From positions 682,001-746,000 of the forward strand of contig NZ_CP012040.1 in the NCBI RefSeq assembly GCF_001050135.1: DNA of 64,000 bases, in the 5' to 3' direction. The position numbers were made by a program, and so were the translations under genes. Positions 52,481 to 60,378 of this stretch are shown here, piece by piece. The notes under the pieces are model-generated. The model did no database searches and was not told the DNA's origin. It saw only the letters and a list, made by a program, of their open reading frames with translations. The stretch is from Cyclobacterium amurskyense. Its GTDB lineage: Bacteria > Bacteroidota > Bacteroidia > Cytophagales > Cyclobacteriaceae. Numbering within the stretch: the first letter of the stretch is position 1; each line of letters starts with the position of its first letter.

Positions 52481-53155
52481 ATGAATCCACACAAGGAGAT
52501 CGTATCCATTACTTTTTTTCAATACCCTAAAAGAAATCGCTGGTGGGCATTTAACCAAATGCAATTGGCCATTTCACCCCTAAAAAAAGCCAAAGGAAAA
52601 AAGTTCTTTAAATTGATGGGAACAGGTGGAGGTTTTGGCTTCTCCCTAAAACCTGATCTTTCTACCTATGCTTTGTTAATGGTATGGGAAGACCTAGATG
52701 CAGCTAAAAATTTTAGCCTTTCCGAAAGTTACCGACGATTCAATCAGCAATGTGTTAGTAATTTCACCTATTGGATGCGCTGCATTCAAAGTCATGGCAC
52801 CTGGTATGGAGAAACACCATTTACTCCTACAAATTCTTCCACAGATGGACCTATTATGGTTATTACTAGGGCAAGAGTTAAAATTCGGAAAATTTTAAAC
52901 TTCTTAAAGTTTGTACCTCTAACAAGTAAGTCTGCTGAAAAAGCAAAGGGTTTGATTTATACAAAAGGTATAGGAGAGTGGCCAATAATAGAACAGGCTA
53001 CTTTTAGCTACTGGAACAGTAGGGAACAAATGGAAGCCTACGCCTACAACTCCGGTCATAGAGAAGTTATCAAAAAAGTGAAAGAAGAAGGATGGTACAA
53101 AGAAGAACTATTTGCAAGGTTTATACCTATCAACCTAAGCGAAACCACTGAATGA
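52481..53155 (+). CDS. Spheroidene monooxygenase (CrtA)-like protein
   Basis: The 224-residue protein follows the CrtA pattern: FKLMGTGGGFGFSLKPDLSTYALLMVWED, W near GTWYGETPFTP, IMVITRARVKIRKILNFLKFVP, and GIGEWPIIEQATFSYWNSREQMEAYAYNSGHREVI...GWYKEELFARF (read here as separate motifs). CrtA heme oxygenases add keto groups at C-2 of carotenoids; Bacteroidota homologues act on monocyclic or other carotenoids or may do something else. No other crt genes are in the window. Its stop overlaps the next start by 4 bp. Confidence 0.85.
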   Translation: MNPHKEIVSITFFQYPKRNRWWAFNQMQLAISPLKKAKGKKFFKLMGTGGGFGFSLKPDLSTYALLMVWEDLDAAKNFSLSESYRRFNQQCVSNFTYWMRCIQSHGTWYGETPFTPTNSSTDGPIMVITRARVKIRKILNFLKFVPLTSKSAEKAKGLIYTKGIGEWPIIEQATFSYWNSREQMEAYAYNSGHREVIKKVKEEGWYKEELFARFIPINLSETTE

Positions 53156-54048
53156 AACTCCATAAAACCAGACTGGCACCTACACCTAGCGGTTACCTAC
53201 ATCTGGGAAATGTTATTTCATTTTTAATAACTGTGAGTTTGGCGAAAAAACATGGGGCCAAAATTCTTTTACGGATAGACGATCTAGATCAAAAGCGCGT
53301 GAGGTCAGAATATATTCAAGATATTTTTGATACGCTGGAGTTTTTAGAAATCCCATATGATGAAGGACCTAGAGACAGCAAAGAATTCCTTAAAGACTAC
53401 TCACAGGTTCACAGAATCCCCATTTACAAAGATATAATCTACGAATTAATTGATAAAAACTTAATTTTCTCTTGCGATTGTTCTCGCAAAACATTGCTAA
53501 ACAAGCACCCTAAGAAGTGGTATACTGGCACTTGTTTACACCGCAACATCCCCTTGTGGAAAAGCCAAACTTCATTAAGGTTAAAAACTGAAAAAAATGC
53601 ATCTGTAGATTTAAACACCTACTCAAAAGGGCAAAAATCTTATATTTTACCTAGGGCAATGGATTTTTTTATGGTTCAAAAAAAAGATCGCTTCGCCAGT
53701 TATCAACTGGCTTCCATGGCTGATGACATGAATTTCGGAATAAATCTGATTGTACGGGGTATGGACTTGTTACCTTCTACTATCGCACAGGTATACCTCT
53801 CAAACCAACTGGATGACAACAAATTCATTCACAGCACATTCCATCACCATTTATTAATTAAAAAAGAAGGAAAAAAACTATCGAAATCCATTGGTAGCTA
53901 TTCAATTTCACAAATGCGAAAAGCCGGAATGAAAAAAGAATCCATCTATCAACTGGCGGGTAAATACCTGAATTTAAAATCAACCGTTTCAAATTTGGAA
54001 GAGTTCTCTAGTCTTTTCCTTTCTTCTATTCCCCAATCTTCAAAATAA
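53152..54048 (+). CDS. Glutamyl-Q tRNA(Asp) synthetase-like protein
   Basis: The 298-residue protein is a truncated GluRS: catalytic HIGH-type motif APTPSGYLHLGN, RIDDLDQKR, zinc ligands CDC followed by Y-x-x-x-C (YTGTC), AMDFFMVQKKDRFASYQLASMADD, and a KMSKS-type KKLSKSIG. The C-terminal anticodon-binding domain of full GluRS is missing, the mark of GluQ-RS, which glutamylates queuosine in tRNA-Asp. It is coupled to the CrtA-like gene by a 4-bp overlap. Its 3' end overlaps, on the other strand, the remains of an oxidoreductase gene. Confidence 0.9.
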   Translation: MKLHKTRLAPTPSGYLHLGNVISFLITVSLAKKHGAKILLRIDDLDQKRVRSEYIQDIFDTLEFLEIPYDEGPRDSKEFLKDYSQVHRIPIYKDIIYELIDKNLIFSCDCSRKTLLNKHPKKWYTGTCLHRNIPLWKSQTSLRLKTEKNASVDLNTYSKGQKSYILPRAMDFFMVQKKDRFASYQLASMADDMNFGINLIVRGMDLLPSTIAQVYLSNQLDDNKFIHSTFHHHLLIKKEGKKLSKSIGSYSISQMRKAGMKKESIYQLAGKYLNLKSTVSNLEEFSSLFLSSIPQSSK

Positions 54049-54170
54049 GGTATATTCAAATATTCCCCTCCTTTCAGAGAAGACTGATGGGCAACTATTC
54101 CAGAAACCGGATAAGCCAAAGCTTCATATACACTTATTTTAGGCATACGTTTATCCACAATGGATTGTTA
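54022..54170 (-). pseudogene. Gfo/Idh/MocA oxidoreductase, C-terminal remnant
   Basis: The minus-strand frame reads SIVDKRMPKISVYEALAYPV, then SGIVAHQSSLKGGEYLNIPYFEDW. This matches the C-terminal end of Gfo/Idh/MocA-type oxidoreductases, with VYxAL, GIVAHQSxLKGG and a final PxF. A TAA lies directly upstream in frame, and about 15 bp beyond it the repeat copy E begins. The other part of the gene lies on the far side of the repeat. The exact left end is uncertain because it overlaps the synthetase gene. Confidence 0.7.
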
Positions 54171-54184
54171 TAAGGATTATTTTT

Positions 54185-54397
54185 AACCCGGATTATGTAA
54201 TAGGATTTCTCCGTCCTGACAATGTCAGGGGTGAAGCCTGTCCCGTGTTTACGGGAAGTGTTGCTATCGCGAGACAATCAGGCTGTTTGGAGATTTTAGC
54301 ATAGCACCGCTATGGTGAAATATCCAAACAGCAACGAAGTGGCTGATTTTGAAGCGATTTCAGCACGTAATAGATTGTCTATTGCATATTTCGGGTT
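54185..54397 (+). repeat. Interspersed structured repeat, copy E (full length, 213 bp)
   Basis: It begins AACCCGGATTATGTAATAG and ends ATTGCATATTTCGGGTT. All family hairpins are present, and in this copy the central stem CTGTTTGGA/TCCAAACAG is perfect around the ATAGC-ACC-GCTAT hairpin, which makes it the best model of the intact structure. Flanking AAGGATTA (left) and TAATCCTT (right) extend the terminal inverted repeat. It separates two fragments of one oxidoreductase pseudogene. Confidence 0.92.
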
Positions 54398-54402
54398 TAA
54401 GT

Positions 54403-54595
54403 AATCCTTAACCCTTATTATAGCCAAGACAACTTACTTTGGTTAGCCTGTCACACGTACCAATAAAGCGGTGCAATGCGTAGGGTAATACATTGGGGTC
54501 AGACCATGCCTCCAAGTGGGTTTCAGATCCTCAAACCAAAGCACTTCTAAACCTGGATGATTGTATTCAGCTGCGGGGGTAAATATAGACTTCGA
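54403..54595 (-). pseudogene. Gfo/Idh/MocA oxidoreductase, middle remnant
   Basis: On the minus strand the frame reads FTPAAEYNHPGLEVLWFEDL, then KPTWRHGLTPMYYPTHCTAL and LVRVTG, the well-known central part of bacterial Gfo/Idh/MocA oxidoreductases. It ends in TAA at 54443. A shift of frame continues LTKVSCLGYNKG, the next conserved piece, so a small deletion broke the gene. There is no N-terminal domain upstream. The 54600-54826 stretch beyond it is AT-rich and shows nothing else. Confidence 0.75.
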
Positions 54596-54826
54596 TTAGC
54601 AGGTTTAAATTTTCACAATTCCTCTTTAACCTTGGGGATAAATTAACCATTAAGTAAACCCCTCCAAACCAAAGGAGTTCAAAATAAAAAAAGAAAATGA
54701 AAACCGAACATAGTTTGGAGTAGAAGGTAAAACAATAATTAAAAATTTCTATAAATATTGGGTAAATAAAGTAATTTTCTTTTTATTATAAGATTGAAAT
54801 TAGCAACTAAAGACTCCAAATAAACA

Positions 54827-57800
54827 ATGGCAACCCAAAAAATCCAAATAAGGTTAATGAGCCTGTTTCTATGTCTATTATTAGGTGTTTCCTGCAAGGA
54901 TAATACAAAAGAAACAACATTAATTAAGCCCTTTGATCAGTTATCAGAAGAGGAAAAAAGAAATCCTGAAAATGCCTTGTCTGGAATAAAAGTAAATGAA
55001 AAGTTACAGGCAACAGTCTTTGCTTCAGAGCCGACACTCACCAACCCTACAAATATTGACATAGACCATAAAGGCCGAGTATGGGTTTGCGAAGCATACA
55101 ATTATAGACCAGATTTAACCGGGAATGAAACCAATCCAAAAGGAGATAGAATATTGATTTTAGAAGATAGTGACGGGGATGGTATAGCTGATAAAAGTAC
55201 CGTTTTCTACCAATCTCCAGAATTAAATGCACCATTAGGGATTTGGGTAATGGGGAACAAGGCTATTGTCTCACAAAGCCCCTATGTATGGCTTCTCACT
55301 GATACAGACGGAGATGACAAAGCAGACACAAAAGAAGTGATTTTTAAGGGAATAGGAGGCGAGCAGCATGATCACGGCATGCATGCCTTTGTATTTGGGC
55401 CAGACGGGAAATTTTATTTTAATTTCGGTAATGCAGGAGGAACGATTACGGATAAAAATGGCCAAGTTTTAAAAGATAAATACGGCAAGTCAATCAATAC
55501 AGAGAATTACAAACAAGGACTTGTCTTCAGAAGTAATCCTGATTTTTCAGGAATAGAGGTTTTAGGGCAGAATTTCAGAAACAATTATGAAGTAGCCGTA
55601 GACTCATACGGCACGATGTGGCAATCAGACAATGACGATGATGGCAACAAGGGAGTGCGAATCAATTATGTAATGGAATATGGGAATTTTGGCTACAGGG
55701 ATGAAATGACCAATGCAGGTTGGAGAGCAAACAGAACCAATTTAGAGAAAGAGATTCCCTTACAACACTGGCATTTAAATAATCCTGGAGTAGTTCCTAA
55801 CCTTTTACAAACAGGAGCCGGTTCACCTACCGGAATGGTCGTGTATGAAGGGCGGGCTTTACCTGAAGTTTTTTGGGACCAGATGATACACACTGATGCT
55901 GGGCCAAATGTGGTAAGGGCCTATCCAGTCAAAAAGGATGGAGCAGGTTACAAAGCCTCAATTGAAAATATAATGGAAGGAAATAAGGACCAATGGTTTA
56001 GGCCTTCAGATGTTTGTGTGGCTCCAGATGGATCAATAATGGTATCTGATTGGTATGATCCAGGAGTAGGTGGTCATCAGGCAGGAGATTTGAACAGGGG
56101 GAGAATATTCCGAATCTCTAAGCAGGGGGAACCCTACAATAACCCTTCCTATGATCTCAATACGGTAAACGGGGCGATTGAAGCACTTTTGAACCCTAAC
56201 CTATCTATGCGTTACCTAGGCTGGGTAAGCTTAAAAGATATAGGTAACGATGCGGTACCAGCCTTAGAAAAAGTATTTAATGAGAACAATAACCCCAGGT
56301 TTAAAGCTCGAGCCTTATGGATGCTTTCTAAAATAGGAAATAATAATGAAGCCTATATTGAAAACGCCTTGAAAAGTGACAATCCAGATATTCGAATTAC
56401 AGCATTTAGGGCTGCAAGACAATCGGGTATGGACCTTACTCCAATAATTCAGCAATTAGTTAGTGACAAAGATCCACAAGTAAGGAGAGATGTTGCCATT
56501 GCATTAAGAAATTATAAATCGGATCAAGCTGCAGAGTTTTGGGCTACTTTAGCTTTACAACATGATGGAGAAGACAGATGGTACCTAGAAGCATTGGGAA
56601 TAGGTGCATCAAACAATTGGGATCAATATTATTCCACGTGGTTAAAAAAAGCAGAAAAGGAAATAATCAACAGTAAAAAAGGACAGGATATCATATGGAG
56701 ATCTAGGACTGGTAAAGCCATCCCTGAATTGGCTCAATTGGCTTCAGACACTAATAATCCAATAAAAGACCGGCTGAGGTATTTTAGGGCTTTTGATTTT
56801 AATCCAGATCAAAAAGAAAAATCGAAGGCCTTAGAAAAGATGCTTGAAGAAGAACAATTAAGTAAGGAAGGTCAGGGTAGCGACAAAGAATTAAAAAAGC
56901 TTGTTTTAACTCACCTTCCGGCGTCTTACTTAAAAGAATCTACTTTGGCGCAAGAGGCATTAAAAAACGCATTGAATGAGACCTATGGAACTGAGGCTTA
57001 TTTAGAGTTGGTTCAAAAATTTGACATCCCTACAGAGAATGCCCGTTTGTTGCAAATGGCAATAAAAGAATATGACAATAATTTAGGTAAAACTGCAGCT
57101 ACCTTACTATTGGAACAAGGTGGAAAAAAAATAATCCTTAAGGAATTATACAGTGGTGACGAAAAAAGAATTTACCCAACCATAAATGCGTTAAAAGGAA
57201 TTGGAAATAGTGAATCAATTGCAATCATAGAAGAGATCACTTTCAATTCTGGTTTGCCCATAATGGTAAGAAAAGAAGCAGCTTCGGCAATTGGTAGCAG
57301 TTACAGTGGTGAGGATCGAGTTTTAATACTATTAAAAGAAAATGAAATCCCAAAAGACCTAATCGCATCGGCTGTTTCTGGTGTAAGCAGGGCCTGGAGG
57401 AAAAACATTAGGACCGAAGCAGCTAGTTATTTGGACAATACCAAGGACAATGACAATCCCCTTCCTTCAATGAGTAGCTTACTGGGCATGGAAGGGAATA
57501 AAGATAAGGGATTAGAGGTATTTAAAAACAACTGTGCAGTATGTCATCAGGCAGGGAATATAGGGATGGATTTTGGCCCTAAACTTACTGAGATAGGCAG
57601 CAAGCTATCCAAGGAAGCCCAATTTATTTCTATAATACATCCCGATGCAGGAATTAGTTTTGGCTATGAGGGTTATCTTATCAACATGAAAGATGGGAGT
57701 ACTTTAGGGGGAATCATTACCAGTCAAACTGAAACCGATATTGATTTAAAACTACCTGGAGGAAGTACTGTATCCATAAAGACCAGTGATATGGCCTCAA

Positions 57801-57910
57801 TGAAACAAATTGAAAATTCAATGATGCCAACAGGATTAGAACAGTCGATGAGCACACAGGAACTGGTTGACCTAGTGACCTTTCTAATGTCCCTGAAAAA
57901 AGACAGCTAA
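54827..57910 (+). CDS. PVC-type heme c-binding dehydrogenase-like lipoprotein with HEAT repeats
   Basis: The 1027-residue protein has a lipobox (CLLLGVSC, Cys23), a beta-propeller with calcium-type DxDGDGxAD loops (LEDSDGDGIADKS, LTDTDGDDKADTK) and GEQHDHGMHAFVFGPDGKFY, HEAT-like repeats (about 440-880, for example NPRFKARALWMLSKIGN), and a C-terminal cytochrome c domain with CAVCH at about 903-907 and Met in NSMMPTGL. It is a longer relative of the 47.2-49.9 kb protein. It probably oxidises a sugar-type substrate in the periplasm. The next gene, 84 bp on, is a TIM-barrel sugar isomerase-like protein. Confidence 0.88.
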   Translation: MATQKIQIRLMSLFLCLLLGVSCKDNTKETTLIKPFDQLSEEEKRNPENALSGIKVNEKLQATVFASEPTLTNPTNIDIDHKGRVWVCEAYNYRPDLTGNETNPKGDRILILEDSDGDGIADKSTVFYQSPELNAPLGIWVMGNKAIVSQSPYVWLLTDTDGDDKADTKEVIFKGIGGEQHDHGMHAFVFGPDGKFYFNFGNAGGTITDKNGQVLKDKYGKSINTENYKQGLVFRSNPDFSGIEVLGQNFRNNYEVAVDSYGTMWQSDNDDDGNKGVRINYVMEYGNFGYRDEMTNAGWRANRTNLEKEIPLQHWHLNNPGVVPNLLQTGAGSPTGMVVYEGRALPEVFWDQMIHTDAGPNVVRAYPVKKDGAGYKASIENIMEGNKDQWFRPSDVCVAPDGSIMVSDWYDPGVGGHQAGDLNRGRIFRISKQGEPYNNPSYDLNTVNGAIEALLNPNLSMRYLGWVSLKDIGNDAVPALEKVFNENNNPRFKARALWMLSKIGNNNEAYIENALKSDNPDIRITAFRAARQSGMDLTPIIQQLVSDKDPQVRRDVAIALRNYKSDQAAEFWATLALQHDGEDRWYLEALGIGASNNWDQYYSTWLKKAEKEIINSKKGQDIIWRSRTGKAIPELAQLASDTNNPIKDRLRYFRAFDFNPDQKEKSKALEKMLEEEQLSKEGQGSDKELKKLVLTHLPASYLKESTLAQEALKNALNETYGTEAYLELVQKFDIPTENARLLQMAIKEYDNNLGKTAATLLLEQGGKKIILKELYSGDEKRIYPTINALKGIGNSESIAIIEEITFNSGLPIMVRKEAASAIGSSYSGEDRVLILLKENEIPKDLIASAVSGVSRAWRKNIRTEAASYLDNTKDNDNPLPSMSSLLGMEGNKDKGLEVFKNNCAVCHQAGNIGMDFGPKLTEIGSKLSKEAQFISIIHPDAGISFGYEGYLINMKDGSTLGGIITSQTETDIDLKLPGGSTVSIKTSDMASMKQIENSMMPTGLEQSMSTQELVDLVTFLMSLKKDS

Positions 57911-57994
57911 TGATTAAAAAAAAAAAACAAATTGGACAAATTGTAAAGCTAAAAGCAAGATTTACTACTGTCTATTCTTAAAAAAGAAAATTAA

Positions 57995-58882
57995 ATGAAA
58001 AACCTTAATCCAAGAAGAACCGCATTGAAAAAGATCGCAGGAACAGGCCTTGCAAGTATGCTCGTGCCTTCACTATCTCATCGATTATCCGCAGCAGAAG
58101 CCCAATTGCCTTTGGAATTAAAAGGCAATGTAAATCACTCTGTCTGTCGATGGTGTTACAATGACATAGAATTTGAAGACTTGTGCAAAGGAGCTGTGGA
58201 AATCGGCCTAAAATCAATAGAATTAGCGGGGCCTGAGGAATGGCCTATACTGTCAAAATATGGCCTCTATTGTGCAATGCCTTGGGGGGCAGGCTTAGGA
58301 ATAGAAAAAGGATGGAATAATCCAGCGCTTCATGATGAATTAATTAAGAGTTACACAGAAGTAATTCCTAAGGTTGCTGCCGCAGGATACAAGCAAATCA
58401 TATGCTTCTCAGGTAATAGAAATGGATTAAATGATGAAATTGGAATCACTAACTGCGCTCAAGGATTAAAGAAAATTATGCCTATTGCAGAGAAACATGG
58501 CGTTATAATGTGCATGGAACTTCTGAACAGTAAAGTGAATCATAAGGACTACCAGGCCGATCATACTGCTTGGGGTGTAGCTTTATGTAAAGAAGTAGGT
58601 TCTGAAAACATGAAGTTATTGTATGACATCTATCACATGCAAATTATGGAAGGAGATGTCATAGCAACGATTAAAGAGTATCATCCTTATATTTCTCATT
58701 ACCATACGGGAGGTGTTCCTGGTCGAAACGAAATAGACGAAACCCAGGAATTGTTTTATCCTGCCATTGTTAAAGCTATTTTAGACACTGGATATAAAGG
58801 ATATATAGGTCAGGAATTTATCCCCAAAAGACCGGATAAACTGGCTTCTTTAAAACAAGGAGTTGAAATATGTGATGTTTAA
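57995..58882 (+). CDS. Tat-exported hydroxypyruvate isomerase-like TIM-barrel protein
   Basis: The 295-residue protein begins with a twin-arginine signal (NPRRTALKKIAGTGLASML) and then a xylose-isomerase-like TIM barrel: IGLKSIELAGPEEWPIL, MCMELLNSKVN with the metal-binding Glu, LLYDIYHMQIMEGD, ISHYHTGGVPGRNEID and YIGQEFIPKR, the last two carrying the His and Glu typical of Hyi/IolE-type enzymes. It is likely a periplasmic sugar isomerase or epimerase acting with the neighbouring heme dehydrogenase. The substrate is unknown. A repeat (copy F) and a terminator follow. Confidence 0.9.
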   Translation: MKNLNPRRTALKKIAGTGLASMLVPSLSHRLSAAEAQLPLELKGNVNHSVCRWCYNDIEFEDLCKGAVEIGLKSIELAGPEEWPILSKYGLYCAMPWGAGLGIEKGWNNPALHDELIKSYTEVIPKVAAAGYKQIICFSGNRNGLNDEIGITNCAQGLKKIMPIAEKHGVIMCMELLNSKVNHKDYQADHTAWGVALCKEVGSENMKLLYDIYHMQIMEGDVIATIKEYHPYISHYHTGGVPGRNEIDETQELFYPAIVKAILDTGYKGYIGQEFIPKRPDKLASLKQGVEICDV

Positions 58883-58948
58883 ACCATTTTTCAAGGTAAG
58901 GACAAAGTAGCCTAAATGGAAGGTCCCGGATAATTTGGGAGAAAGTTT

Positions 58949-59066
58949 AACCCGGATTATGTAATAGGATTTCTCCGCCCTGACAATGTCAGGGGTGAAG
59001 CCTGTCCCGTGTTTACGGGAAGTGTTGCAATCGCAAGAAAATCAGGCTGTTTGGATATTTCGAGTT
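58949..59066 (+). repeat. Interspersed structured repeat, copy F (118 bp, internal deletion)
   Basis: The left part matches copies A and E to CAGGCTGTTTGGA, then jumps straight to TATTTCGAGTT, the end of the element, so about 95 bp are missing from the middle. The CCTGAC/GTCAGG and CCCGT/ACGGG hairpins are kept. It lies between the isomerase stop and a terminator 8 bp further on. Confidence 0.9.
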
Positions 59067-59074
59067 TAAAAACA

Positions 59075-59106
59075 AAAAAGGCGTTGAAATCACAACGCCT
59101 TTTTTG
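59075..59106. terminator. Bidirectional intrinsic terminator
   Basis: AAAAAGGCGTTG (59075-59086) pairs with CAACGCCTTTTT (59093-59104) across a 6-base loop, with T-runs in both directions. It serves the isomerase gene and the convergent polysaccharide cluster. Confidence 0.93.
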
Positions 59107-59127
59107 TTTAATTGCTAAATAATTAGC

Positions 59128-60294
59128 TCAATTCATATTGATCTCATTATTTGAGAAAATATTTTTTGCAATTGAAGGTTTTCTTTTGCTTTGTTTTCTC
59201 TTTGTCCGACTGGTGTTTTTTCCTGAAATGGAAGGTGAATTTTTACAATTGGCTTTGACTTTCTTCAGGGTATTCCTGTCCATCCATATACCTAGGATAG
59301 TTGCTATAATAGCTAGGGTAGGAAGTAAAACATGATCACTCAAAGAGTAACCAAAAAAGACAATGGAAATAAAGCCTAATTTTACAAAAACCAACACCAA
59401 GGATACTTGGTCATGCTGTAAACCCATTCTAATCAAAAAGTGATGGACATGACTTTTATCTGGTTTGAGTGGCGACTTGCCATTCATGGTTCGTTTTATA
59501 AAGATCCTAACCGTATCATAAACAGGGACAATTAAAAATGCCAGACCTGCAGAAAAGGGTGCATTTAATTTTAATCCCTCCCAAGGAGCCATGAGCCCTG
59601 TTTTATCAACAAATAAGATTACTAAAACGGTAAGGCTAAATCCTACACTTAAGGATCCAGTGTCCCCCATAAAGATTTTAGCTGGATGCCAGTTAAATAC
59701 TAAAAAGGCCAAAATCCCACCTACCAAAGTAAATGAAATTAAACTGTAAGAAATCATTCCTGCAGTATAAAACCAAAAACCAAGTATGCTTAAAGTCACC
59801 AGACTAAGCGTACCTGCTAATCCATCCGCACCATCAATTAAGTTAAAGGAATTGGTTAATGCTAAAATTGCAAAGAAAGTAACTGCAACACTTATAAGAT
59901 AAGGGATTTCATAAATCCCCATAAAACCGTATAAACTTGATATTCTGATATCAGCCATCACGATAACGAAAAATGCAGGAATGGACTGTCCTACAAGTTT
60001 TTGAATGGCTGTTAGTTCAATAAGATCATCTCTCAAACCTACTGAGAACATAATCGCAAGACCAACTAAAAAATAGCGTGTTTCTACAATTTGATCGAAA
60101 CTAAGCCATGCAAATAAGCCAACGAAAGTAGCAAAAACAATGGCAATCCCTCCCATTGAGGGTATACTTCCAGCATGTATCCTTCTTCCACCTGGTGACT
60201 CAGTAAATTTGATCTTCTTTAGGATCAAAATCAGCACAGGCGTCATTAAAAAACCAAAGAAAAAAGAAGTGACTGTTGCCAGAAAAATATTCAT
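59128..60294 (-). CDS. WecA/MraY-family glycosyl-1-phosphate transferase
   Basis: The 388-residue membrane protein has about ten membrane segments and the family motifs GLRDDLIEL, FNLIDGADGLAGT (catalytic Asp block) and FMGDTGSLSVGF, and a C-terminal HHFLIRMGL (HxH block). It moves a sugar 1-phosphate, usually GlcNAc-1-P, from UDP onto undecaprenyl phosphate to start a surface polysaccharide. The basic Lys/Arg-rich C-terminal tail is longer than usual. It is the last gene of the polysaccharide cluster seen here. Confidence 0.93.
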   Translation of the reverse strand: MNIFLATVTSFFFGFLMTPVLILILKKIKFTESPGGRRIHAGSIPSMGGIAIVFATFVGLFAWLSFDQIVETRYFLVGLAIMFSVGLRDDLIELTAIQKLVGQSIPAFFVIVMADIRISSLYGFMGIYEIPYLISVAVTFFAILALTNSFNLIDGADGLAGTLSLVTLSILGFWFYTAGMISYSLISFTLVGGILAFLVFNWHPAKIFMGDTGSLSVGFSLTVLVILFVDKTGLMAPWEGLKLNAPFSAGLAFLIVPVYDTVRIFIKRTMNGKSPLKPDKSHVHHFLIRMGLQHDQVSLVLVFVKLGFISIVFFGYSLSDHVLLPTLAIIATILGIWMDRNTLKKVKANCKNSPSISGKNTSRTKRKQSKRKPSIAKNIFSNNEINMN

Positions 60295-60378
60295 AAGAAA
60301 AGAATTTTAACAAAAATACACATTAGGACCTTATAATATTAAAATTTCACTAAAAATTTAATATAAACCTATAAAATA

